64,000 nucleotides of DNA from Varroa destructor. Taxonomy: Eukaryota > Arthropoda > Arachnida > Mesostigmata > Varroidae. The position numbers were made by a program, and so were the translations under genes. The stretch's first letter is position 1. The number at the start of each line of letters is the position of its first letter. The stretch spans positions 41,104,837-41,168,836 of the forward strand of contig NW_019211455.1 of the NCBI RefSeq assembly GCF_002443255.2, read 5' to 3'. The notes beneath the pieces were generated by a model, which was not told the origin of the DNA, did not search any database, and saw only the letters and a list, made by a program, of their open reading frames with translations. Positions 53,702-64,000 of this stretch are shown here, in pieces.

Positions 53702-55155
53702 ACGACTGTTCTAGCAGAAGAGTTGTTTGCGGGGGCGCAGGCTGCAGCAGCGGCGTCGCTGTTGCGCACTGGAATGAACGTGTGGTAAATTGTGACCGGA
53801 TAATGCAGTGTAGGCTCTAACACACGGTTGGCATCAGCGACAGCGGCGGCAGCAGCAGCAACAACAACAACAGCGGAATCCCAGCACTCGCGGCTCATTC
53901 TCTCATGTAAGAACTTGATAGATGGCGGCAGCAGATGACGGAGGGGTGCAGCGACGCAGACAAGGACAGTCGGAGAAGTGAACGAATAAATGACAGAAAA
54001 AGACAGAACAAACAACAACAACAACAAAGCAAATAAAATCGAATAATAGAAATTAGTAAATATAGGATATTTAGCCAAAAAACTTGAACATATACGACTG
54101 ATAGATATATAGGAAACGATGGAGATGAAATTGAACAATTCTAGTCGAAGCTGTAACGGAAGCTTTTTTCAAAATTACATAGATACCTAACAGAGAATTA
54201 ACAGTAATAATGAAAATCATCATTATTAAATCATTCATTTGTCTACGTCGATACGTTCACAGTAAATGTATATTTAGTTAACCGCTCTAAACGCACACAC
54301 ACAAACAGAACCCGTATTACTTCGAACACCTCAATTATTACCCGTATTACACCTCAACGAGGTAAGAGTAAACCGTACTTATTGTACAGGAAGACAATAT
54401 TGTTAATAACAGCTCTCCAGATATCGAGATCTATACTAGCTTAACTTATATCTCGTTGTAAAGTTTAAGGACAAGTTATTTCTGGCGCTATCGTAAGTCA
54501 CTAAATAATTTGGCGGACCTAAATAGATGCCGACTAACAGTAACAGTAGCACGTTTATCAGAGCCAATCAACTGTCAGTCACTAAATTCCCTTGAACCAA
54601 GGCCCGTTTCTGTATCGTAGATGTCTTCCAGTAAATATGTAAGGATAGTACGTTAGGAAGACCCCTTTGAAGCTTAGTAATTTTCCTACGAACTTTATCA
54701 ATTTCCTTTTAACCGTATCGATGTCAATCAACGAACGCGAGAACACCATCGACACCCCTGCGGTCATAGGATGATTTCGATACTAGCGTAACTTTAATTC
54801 CGACAGAAACAGTTGCGCATTCATGGTCGAATATCGGACCTATTACGGTCGTCTTTGACAAACAAGCCTAGCCTATAAACTGAATTGATTAAATAATTTT
54901 TATCTATTAACTAACATATCGCCTCTACTACGCCACAGGACAGCGCCTTAAGTATGATTACAATCAAATGTCTATATTCGTGCAGAGTAGAACAAAACAA
55001 CAAAAAACGTTTATGACCTGCTATAGAGAGCGGTAGACATCTGCCTATCCAAGCTACTGTTGAATGTTTCTACTGTAGCGTCGAAAATGCGCTACCATAA
55101 GACGGCTGACCGCCATAATAATCAGCATGGAGCCAACGATCTGAACTTGTATAAT
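53702..55155 (-). promoter_or_regulatory. Probable wts 5' UTR and upstream DNA
   Basis: On minus, 53702-54010 is rich in GCT/GTT-type triplets and GC, like a 5' UTR. An in-frame TAG precedes the first ATG. No TATA box or initiator could be assigned. An upstream non-coding exon is possible. Confidence 0.4.
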
Positions 55156-55255
55156 NNNNNNNNNNNNNNNNNNNNNNNNNNNNNNNNNNNNNNNNNNNNN
55201 NNNNNNNNNNNNNNNNNNNNNNNNNNNNNNNNNNNNNNNNNNNNNNNNNNNNNNN
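55156..55255. other. Assembly gap (100 N)
   Basis: Exactly 100 unknown bases, the usual placeholder for a scaffold gap of unknown length. Frames crossing it are meaningless. Confidence 0.99.
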
Positions 55256-56141
55256 CACCTAAGTTTACTCGTGCTTTAAAATCGTATAGCAACAAAGTTT
55301 CGCTAATAACATAAAAAAAAGCACAATGAAAGCAATTCAATAACGTATCTAAGAAATTACTAACGAAAACAAGTGTTTGCTCCTTGCATATATAAAAGAT
55401 CAATGACGTTTTAATTCAGAATTGAAATGTAGTAATAGCGATTGCTTCAAGTGAGTACATAGATCTCGTGCTGGGAGCGAGCTATCTAACGAAATGTTTA
55501 ATGTCGATGAAAAATGGTTTTTCTTTCAAATGCGAGAAAAGCATAAACAATATGCCCTGCACTAATCGGTACGTCACATTATTTCGAAAATTCACCGTTG
55601 ATTATAATCGAAAAAGATCTATTCAGGCAAGTCCTTCCTGGCTGTGCAAAAATGTGATTTCACATGCCAGACACAAGGCAAATGTTATGATGGCATTGAC
55701 TAGCATTTTCTCTCTCATTTGTTTTAAGTCAAACGTTTTTAAGATTATCCAACTAGTTGTGGGTAAACATTTCTTCGATAGCTCCCGATTCTTTGGCCTA
55801 ACTGACCTATTTACTAATAGAACCAGAAAATCAAAAACAACAATAACAATGATCATAGTGTCCATCGGTAAGGACTGTTTTCGAGGTGTGAGTTAGCACG
55901 ACCAAACGGTTCTTGTCAGAGAAAATAAAAATAACAGCAGCTTATAATTTGGTCCGCCGTTTGAAGCGTAGAAATAACAGCCCCGCACAAATGCTATTTT
56001 CCTTTGTCCATTCACAGGCGTGGCATTATATGACAATATAGATTAGACAAGGGCATTCCATAATCTCGATACAAGTTCTGTACCGGAAAACAATGCCCAC
56101 GTATAGTCGCTGCCAATATTTATATTGATATGGGAATACCA

Positions 56142-56172
<31 letters not shown>

Positions 56173-56178
56173 CAACAA

Positions 56179-56231
<53 letters not shown>

Positions 56232-57454
56232 ACGACGACGACGACAATAAAAACCTGACAGCAATCAAGAGTATCGAGAGCGAGGCAAACCGAAAGAAGA
56301 GTCCTTATAACAGCAAAACGTTCACGAATTACGGGATAGGTTTTTCTCTAATCCGATTAACAATAGTGAAAAATACCCTAAAAAAAACTTTTATTTAAAA
56401 TCGAGCTTTATTTGGGCATATTCGTACGCAGACTATGAAGGTTGTATGGCATTATCCTCTTGTGCATTCTAAATAGCGATCGAAAATACCAACCGCTATC
56501 GAAACATACAAGGAGACAATGGCCTCAAAAAAAAAGTACGATCAAAGGAGATCATAGGGTATGGAATTTCATACAGCAAAGACATATGATATATATAGCT
56601 AGAGTTAAAATCTATAGCATTGTACTTCTCGTATCAGCAATCGTCTATTGATTTCTTCCGAGCCGCCAAAAAAGGAATTATAAATTTAAAAAATTGAACT
56701 ATAGCTATTTTTAATACCGTCCACTTCTGACAGAAATCGTTTTGAATGTTGCTCGTTGTCTTCCATTATAGCTGCTTTCGTTGTTACTTTCATCTCATCT
56801 CAATTGGACGTGCTTTTTTGTGGACATCAGGAGCGATCGACAGAAGCTGTCCGAGCTGCAGCGCGTTAATTTAATAACACTTGAATTTTACGTCGTTTGT
56901 GACCAGTGAAGATAATAAGTTGCATAAACTTAACTGTCGTTCTACAGCAAATGTTAAGATGACAAATGTTCAGAGATGCCACTTGATCCAGTATGTCACT
57001 TGTCGTCTAAGTCCGTACCACTTGAATGCAGTGAAGACACAAACCAGGAAGTTACAGTGATGAGTTCATTGTATGCATAAATACAGTCCACAATGAATCA
57101 TGTCACGAAGTAATATGTTGATATAACTACAAAAAAAAAGAGACATGCACATCGGCGAGAAAAAAAAACACTCGAAATTTCGTGCAGCTGCCCACTCTGC
57201 CGACCCTTAAATCGAAACATATTAGCGCTGAACCTCCAACTCTTCACAAGCAATCGATCGACTTATGAGTAAACGCACTTGGAAGAATATCGAATGAGAC
57301 GTAAGAAAGGCGCTCGTTAACACCGAAAGAACATCATAATAATTATTGATGATAAACTCATTTGGATTTTTCCATTTATTCTGCTTTCAGGTACTCTTGA
57401 GATTGAGCAGTAATTCGTGAAGCCAAAAGTTAGCCGCTGTTTAAACAATGTTTT
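55256..57454. other. Intergenic or wts upstream, no gene seen
   Basis: AT-rich. Overlapping frames at 55468-55896 on both strands have no recognisable pattern. Confidence 0.5.
56141..56250. repeat. (CAG)n/(CAA)n/(CGA)n trinucleotide tract
   Basis: About 108 bp: CAG units, then CAA, a CAG/CAA mixture and CGA at the end. CAG/CAA mixing is typical of polyglutamine coding tracts, but the plus frame has no flanking open frame and stops just after (CAATAA). It is treated as a microsatellite; minus frames give poly-Leu/poly-Cys artefacts. Confidence 0.9.
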
Positions 57455-57550
57455 GATCGGTAACGGCGCAGTGGTTGTAAGCGTTTACCCGCTACATTTA
57501 AGTTTGTTTTGGGGGTTCGGAGTGAACCCTAATACACAAATTGAAATTTG
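57455..57550 (+). mobile_element. tRNA-derived SINE-like element
   Basis: CGGCGCAGTGGTTGTAAGCG resembles a tRNA box A. TTTACCCGCTACATTTAAG follows, then GGGGGTTCGGAGTGAACCC as a disturbed box B. It shares the order of words with the 49.5 kb element. Confidence 0.45.
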
Positions 57551-59617
57551 TGAGTAGCCGTCTCAATGGAAACGACTCCAACCGCTCGAGCGGAGCCCCA
57601 CGCGCAGCCTATACGAAATAGGCTTACCATGCTAGTGTCGAATGTATAAATGAAGTGCTCAACCCGTAGGTAGGAGACGCATATTCAGTGTTTAATATTA
57701 TCGTAACACAGAAACAAGTCACAACAAGCAGCAAGGGCCGAAATAGTCGGTAGATAGCAATAGCATTCGCCCATGACGTGCGCTCTCTACACCAATAGAC
57801 ATACGTCCTCGGAGAGAATCTCGATGCACAGTCAACAGACGAACGTAATGACTCCATTGTCACCCGTACGCCGTACCAACTCGATACCAGCAAACTATTC
57901 AACGTAAACCGGCGCACAAATAAAATCCATCTCTTTACTCACAGATATTTAGTTCCTATCACAGTATTGCACCATCTCTGCAGAGCTAGACATTTTGTTA
58001 ACCAGAAACACATCCGCTCATAACATGATAGCCCCGTACACAGTTCTCGTATAAAAACAGTCATTAAATTATACAGCACGTTCATTATCGCCCGTAAAGC
58101 GGATTTGATGCTGTTAATGCCATCGCCCGCTAGCCAATGGCGACGACAACGGCCGCGCCACTCGTCGGTCGTGAGCAACTGGCCGACACCGGACGACACA
58201 CGGGAGTGTCAAACAGTTGAATCGAAAAACCACTCGAGCTGAATACGGCGCAGCCTTAACCGAGATTGGTACTCGGTAGCACTTTTAGCAGAAAATAGCA
58301 TTCAAAGCCGCATAGATATGCGGAGGGCATTTAATGAAATCCAATAATAACAGAACCGCCACCCAGCTGCCAGCCGATCCAGCCCTCGGAGCACTATGAC
58401 TGCAGATAACTCGTTTACTGAGGAGAGTGAAGTCGACGATTTAAATTTACGAGTAGAACATACTGGCGCAAACACGCTCTGAGTCAAACAAGGGCGTCAT
58501 GGCACCCAGAGTCATCCAGGACCACCCCCACATAAACGACTGCGTCCATACTACTCCGTAAATAGAAGAGATTTATTAACATTGTGTCCGATGAGCAACC
58601 TTTTTAACAGTGTCTGAACGTTGCTTGTTCTTGTTTCATGCCATTTATCTAGAGTAATTACGACGAGCTTCGTCCCTTTCAGAGTGCAAAGAGGCGATAC
58701 ATTTCCAGGGTTGATATTGGGACCAGTCGTATGTGGCTCGCAGAATAATTTGCGATTCGTTCACTCCTTCTGCTCAATCTGTTTCTCTCAAGACATCATC
58801 CTGGTACAGCCGGACAAAAATGCAAGAAAAACGAGAAAATCTCGATATGGCGCCGAATTACGTACACCATATGACATCGAAAACAGTTTGGTATTCTGGA
58901 CTTTAATCTAACGAATGGTAGTTACTGATTTACTCTATCTAGAGATTGACTAGTGGTTTAAACTATATTTTGCAGATCACTCAACGGGAAAATTCCAGGG
59001 TTTGTCTGTGATCACCAAAGGGGCCTTAAAGGAACCATCGAGTTCCTAAGCCCTCCACTAGAATTGAGACTCGTGCACGATTTTCCTCAGTCGCCCACAT
59101 ACTGTTAAGTTCCTTTTAAGTTGACAATACGCTATATATATCTAGTCGGACTTTATTTCAACAATGTGTTCGGTGTGAGACACTGGAAGCGAAGTTCAAC
59201 GCACGGTCAACAGTGTTGATAAAGCCTGGCTGGAAACTCATTACATACCATCCCTGATATAAAAAGCATTTTGAGTTCCCTAAAAAAATCACATGTTTAT
59301 TATCTCTTAACAATCTATACACCAGCGTATTATATTGATTGACAATAATTTTCCGCCTTCGAAAAGTCGTAAAATCCGCACGAGACACATTCTAAAAATA
59401 GCAAAACAACAGCGTCACTGCGTGCAGTTATTTTCTACGTATCTACATTATATAGATATAGCCATTCATCGATCGGACAGGAATTCCTCATGGATTCTAA
59501 TTATTAGCGCACGTAGAAAACGTTCCCAAGCCAAACTATTTCATGGGCATAACTCCACCAGCCCCTAACGCTGATAGGCATAGCGCTGAATGCCAGCAAC
59601 ATCACTAGCAGCAGCTG
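57551..59617. other. No gene seen; GC-richer patch at 58.1 kb
   Basis: Around 58120-58200 the sequence becomes CpG-rich and contains GCCAATGGCG, a CCAAT/YY1-like site. It could be a promoter of wts or of an unseen gene, but nothing fixes this. Confidence 0.35.
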
Positions 59618-59674
59618 TTGTCAACTATAGAGCACTGTAACGGAGAGATCTACACGTGTTGGACAAAGCGATTC

Positions 59675-59712
59675 ACACACACAAACACACACTCACACGC
59701 ACACACACTGCA
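59675..59712. repeat. (CA)n microsatellite
   Basis: Interrupted CA-rich run. Confidence 0.85.
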
Positions 59713-60213
59713 TTCAAAAATAATGAGGCGCCATATTGGATATCGGCCTGGCCGTCAGTCGTTGATGGCACCACGGCTGCTAGTGGCAGTAACTTCGCCA
59801 TCACACTTAGGCCTTCGCTTTCCTTTGAGACGAGCATGGCCTGGCCCAACACGCCAGCGGCCAGATCGACAGACATTGGACATTCTCTAATCAAGTGGCC
59901 CTGCGGGATACCAGACCCCAATTTGACTAATGTCACATATGCGTAATCAACGCACTCACTGATTGAGCTGTAGGAGAAAGGATACGCGTCATTATTATAT
60001 CAATCCGAAGTCGTTCTCTGTAGCCACTGGGCACGAACTAGGAAATGTTGCTGGTGATCCACCGGAGAGAAGCGCACAGAGGACTTTTTTTCTATTTGCC
60101 TTTCGTCAACTGAATCCATACGCACTTAATGCGACCGGCTGGCTGGTGTACATGCACAGATTTACAGGGTAAACAACAATAAAACAAAGTTTTTATATTT
60201 TTCTCGCTTCATT

Positions 60214-60582
60214 TTGTTTCGATGTCGCCCCTGCCGAACTCTTGCTCAAACCAATAGCATTAGCGACGGACACAGCAGTAGCAATGGTAACAGCATATTT
60301 TTTCGGCCCACCCCTCAACCAGCATTCGCCAGCAATGGCACTGGCCAGCAGACGGGCGCCATCTTGCCTGTTGCTGCGGGCCAGCTCGTTGAGATGCAGG
60401 CGACGAAGATAGTCAAAACAGTTACTTTAACTGCAGATCCCTGCATAGCCGTTCGTTCGCTGTCGATCGTATCGCAGCTCGATGCCTCGTCGTATTTCGA
60501 AGCTGATATTCACCGGCGGCTGAAGGCTATTCATTGCTGGTTGTTGGTCCGTGCCGTCTGGTCGAAGAGTTGCCAGCGATAG
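60214..60582 (+). other. Protein-like open segment, unassigned
   Basis: A 122-codon plus frame with low-complexity, transcription-factor-like composition: NGTGQQTGAILPVAAGQLVE followed by MQATKIVKTVTLTAD. No clear splice sites, no partner exon and no family recognised. It could be an exon of a gene extending beyond the window, or chance in a GC-richer patch. Confidence 0.2.
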
Positions 60583-60936
60583 CCCCGGCCATAGCGGAGA
60601 ATGAGCGAGCAGCGCCCCGACAAAGCGCTCAACGGGCTGTAGCACTTGGGGCTTGTATGTTTCTCAAGCGCCGTGTAACGTGTCTGCACACTGGGTCTAT
60701 GCATGGCTTGCGTGTATTGACGAAAACGAACAAAGTAAATTTCGTTCTCTTCGAATTCAGGGGGTTCTGGCTGATACACCAGCGATTCTGAAGGGACTCG
60801 ACCCACTGCGCTATAGGACCTTCCTCGAAAAATTTGCTTTTTTTTATGAATTATTATATTGTAATAGTAATAACTTTCGTTATTTACACAGCCTGTCTAG
60901 TGAGTTATCTCATTCTTGAGACTCGAGTTTAATATA

Positions 60937-60938
<2 letters not shown>

Positions 60939-60991
<53 letters not shown>
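60939..60991. repeat. (TA)n microsatellite
   Basis: About 53 bp TA run, followed by CT-rich DNA at 61004-61042. Confidence 0.95.
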
Positions 60992-60994
<3 letters not shown>

Positions 60995-61042
60995 TTTTAG
61001 GCCAATTCTCGCTCTCCCTGCTCTCGCTCTTTCTCTCTCTCG

Positions 61043-62933
61043 AGACAGAATTGATCTCATCGTCAAGAAGTAAAAACAGCTATAACAAATCAAGATTCAG
61101 CACAAATTAATTGTTTTTTTACTTCTTATTGATGTTCACATGCTGGAATACGCGCCCTGTTTCGGGGTGTTCAGCTATGCTAACAAAACCAGGTAAAAAT
61201 TAAACTGCATTTATTGAGCTTTCCATGACAACCTTTAGAACAAGTAGTCTGGATAGGAAAACAACACTTAGTTGACGCCAAATACAATGAAACTTAATTT
61301 CCGGAGCACCAACAGTAGCTAAGCAATGCAAACCACCAATATATTACATCCCGTCAAAGAAAAAATACTTTCAATTCATACTTAGCCGAGTCCGATTAAA
61401 CAATGGCTCAAGAAGCTATGCTGATACTTTCGTTAATTTCGTATCTCTAAATGCCTTTATTGTCGAGATCTTATTCTACTCTCTAAAATACTCTTATGGA
61501 TTATACATACCTCTTGGATACGTCTGTCCAAATAGCAGCAGCGATTAGGTCCTTTCGGTCGTTCTGAATAGATAGGTGCTACGATGGTAGCTATGGCAGC
61601 GATCAGGTGAGGTCTATTCCAGCCTCCGTCCTGGAGGGCCATGACCGCATTACAGACATGTATTGTATATACGATATCCTTCTATTGTATATGTACTTAG
61701 AAAAGTCACAATGTTTACACAACGGCAGAAACCGTCCTGGATAATGGTTCTGCGGTGTGCCTTCTCCTCATTGAGGTAGGAATCGCGGCGACTTTACAAT
61801 TTACACAACACAACGCGTACACAGTTAACTAATCAAGCTATCAGCGAACCGGACGCACGCATGCGTTAAACTGATGATACCGGTAGCAGATACTACGGAT
61901 GGTCTCAAACGCGCGCGCACAAAAACACAGACAGGCAGGGTGGAGATCCGACAAGGAGGTTTGTGCTAGCGTTGATCTCCAAACATTCTAGTGCTGCGCA
62001 ACTAACGGCGCCCATTAATCGCTCGACCCAGATCGACTGGTTGAACGACGAGCGGACAGGGTTATATATATACGTGGAATTTGTTGGTCTCGTCGCACCG
62101 CAGGGGTATAATGGTCGCCGTTGCTGACGACTAAATTGTTTTGGTGTTGCATTTACGCATACGCAACTCAATCTATTGTTAGCACAATACGATGGAATTG
62201 TCAGTAGTAGCTGCTCGCGTTGTTGTAGGATCGACGATGGGGGCGTTACCTCCTTGCACTCGGATCTCTGCTAGATCAGCCATCAGCTGGTCGTTCTAAT
62301 GTCGCCACAGTAGCTCCGGCTGGTAGAAGTAATTGGCTCGTTGACCTGGAAAATCGCTATTGGTTGCTAAATGCTGCAGGGGACGCGCTTCGAGTGCACA
62401 AATACGAGTTGTAGAAGTAGATGTGGCAATAGCTGTTTGGTTTCACCTCTACTAATTGTTATCTGCAGAGCGACAGACGGCGTGAGTAACGAGTCTAAGA
62501 TTCAACGGACGTTACTAGCGTTGTTATCATACGGACGGACACAGGCTCCCAGGTAAAACTACGTGTACCACAAAACACCACAGCGGAGACAGCTGGTAGA
62601 TTCAAAGCGCTATGTTTAGTCACGATTCTGAATTGGATCGTTCGAACTCAGCGGTAATCATCAAAATCACAGCACTGCACAACACACGAAATGTGTGACA
62701 TGAACGAAACACGAGTAAAAGGCTCGTTGTGACGCAAACGACCGACTACCTGTAGACGCCGTAATAGGACTGTATCATCGGATGACAGCCGTAAAGCTTA
62801 ACTGGTCGAATGGTGACGAACAGCAATGGGGCAACAAGTTTGCTACGCTAATTTGGCGTAATTCGTATGCGAACTTCACTTGACGATGTTTCCTGTCAAC
62901 AGACTATTTCTAATCGTCTTGTTCATCACAACC

Positions 62934-62979
<46 letters not shown>

Positions 62980-64000
62980 ACACACAAAGACAAATACACA
63001 AATCGAGTCTATGTACACACTGCTGTACATTCACAACAGCACCAAAGTTAATGACGGCGACGGTAGTAACGGTGATTGTTGACCACTACCGTTACTGTCC
63101 GTAACTTCACTACGATTATATTCATGTTGAGCTTTCCCTGTGCCAGAAAGTAAGAAAACTGTTGAAATACTGTTGCTGCGGCGGCAGGTACATTTGTTCG
63201 ACGCTATTCGTCCGGTTCGGCACGCTGATAAAAGACACGATATGGTACGCAATCGAATGCTACGTACTACCGACCCGTTTAACAATCAGCTCCCCAGCTC
63301 AACTACGTTCGTTGGGTGACTAAGTGTCAGGGTGCGATGGCTTAATTAGCTATGGACTAACCAGTGGCTACAGGCAGTGCAACTTGCGTCGCTGGGAAGT
63401 GTTGCGCTGGACAGATCCGTCTATTTTCATACGCTTCATACGGCCGGTCCACAGCTGTTAAGAACTGAAAATTATTATATAGGTGATACGTTTAATTCAA
63501 CCACAAACAGGGTGTTGTTACCGCTTGTTTAACTTCACACAGCCTCTATATCTGAAGCATCTGAAACAGTGGACAGCAGTGACCCATTAGGGAAAAGCAA
63601 GAGTACCAAATAAACGGACTCGCATTATATCTTTTCGTTGAGAATACGACAGATGGAAAGCGAACACAGACTTAATGGCGTCTATCGTCTCGACTCTTGC
63701 CTTCGACCGAATTGCTTAAGATGGAAGAGGAATCTTCGTGTCGATGAATGTCAACAACTTCTTGCAGGACTCTAGCACACTATGCAGAACGCTTGATCAC
63801 CTATAGACCGCCATCACTGTGATCGGCATCAGTAAACCTGCCAATCGTTATTTCCAAGCAGTGAAGTAGTAGTACAGAATCCGAATGTCTAAATTTTTTG
63901 TTTTTTGATTGTTTTATTTGCCGTTGGCTGAGTTCACGGCGGCATCTCACAACACGTCGGCACCAGCCCCACTCTGTTGTCAATAAAGACACTTGCGTGT
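61043..64000. other. No gene seen
   Basis: Mixed AT/GC composition with scattered short frames on both strands, none with a recognisable motif. A (CA)n tract lies at 62935-62990. Confidence 0.5.
62935..62990. repeat. (CA)n microsatellite
   Basis: CA dinucleotides with a few CG interruptions. Confidence 0.95.

Overview
The window looks like AT-rich nuclear DNA from a draft animal genome assembly. It contains split genes with GT..AG introns, long introns, many microsatellites and a 100-N scaffold gap (55156-55255). The protein content fits an arthropod. A chelicerate such as a parasitiform mite is my guess, but the sequence does not prove it. All gene models below come from reading frames, splice-site consensus and phase matching by eye; no search was run.

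The dominant gene is a complete warts/LATS kinase (Hippo pathway) on the minus strand, with seven coding exons from about 53.7 kb down to 33.6 kb. All six introns agree in phase and give a predicted protein of 1347 aa (1304 aa from an internal ATG). It keeps four PPxY motifs, the MOB-binding helix, all kinase catalytic residues, the activation-loop Ser, the hydrophobic-motif Thr and the C-terminal VYV. Its 5' UTR/promoter probably lies between 53.7 and 58.2 kb or beyond.

The left part holds three smaller items. At 4.25-4.66 kb (minus) there is a broken small coding region. At 7.1-7.6 kb (minus) an intronless 172-codon ORF is recognisably derived from the central KOW region of the elongation factor SPT5. 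At 13.2-16.2 kb (minus) there is an intact five-exon CRAL-TRIO lipid-transfer gene of 342 aa.

The most interesting structure is a tandem duplication of a convergent two-gene module: a glucosylceramidase (GBA, GH30)-like gene on plus facing a CRAL-TRIO gene on minus. Module 1 (about 12.0-17.4 kb) has the intact CRAL-TRIO gene and only GBA remnants. Module 2 (about 18.7-24.2 kb) has a longer but stop-riddled GBA pseudogene and a decayed CRAL-TRIO pseudogene that keeps intron/exon structure, so it arose by DNA-level duplication. One functional gene remains of four.

Between module 2 and warts is a small three-exon plus-strand gene (25.27-28.64 kb, 139 aa, unidentified helical protein). A 24-nt-arm hairpin lies upstream of it and a second strong hairpin lies in its second intron. 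The 28.6-33.6 kb interval is non-coding, with a long (TG)n array that grades from 22-bp through 19-bp units into about 220 bp of pure TG. Several degenerate tRNA-derived SINE-like elements are scattered through the window. The right end (54-64 kb) has microsatellites and GC-richer patches but no gene I can support.
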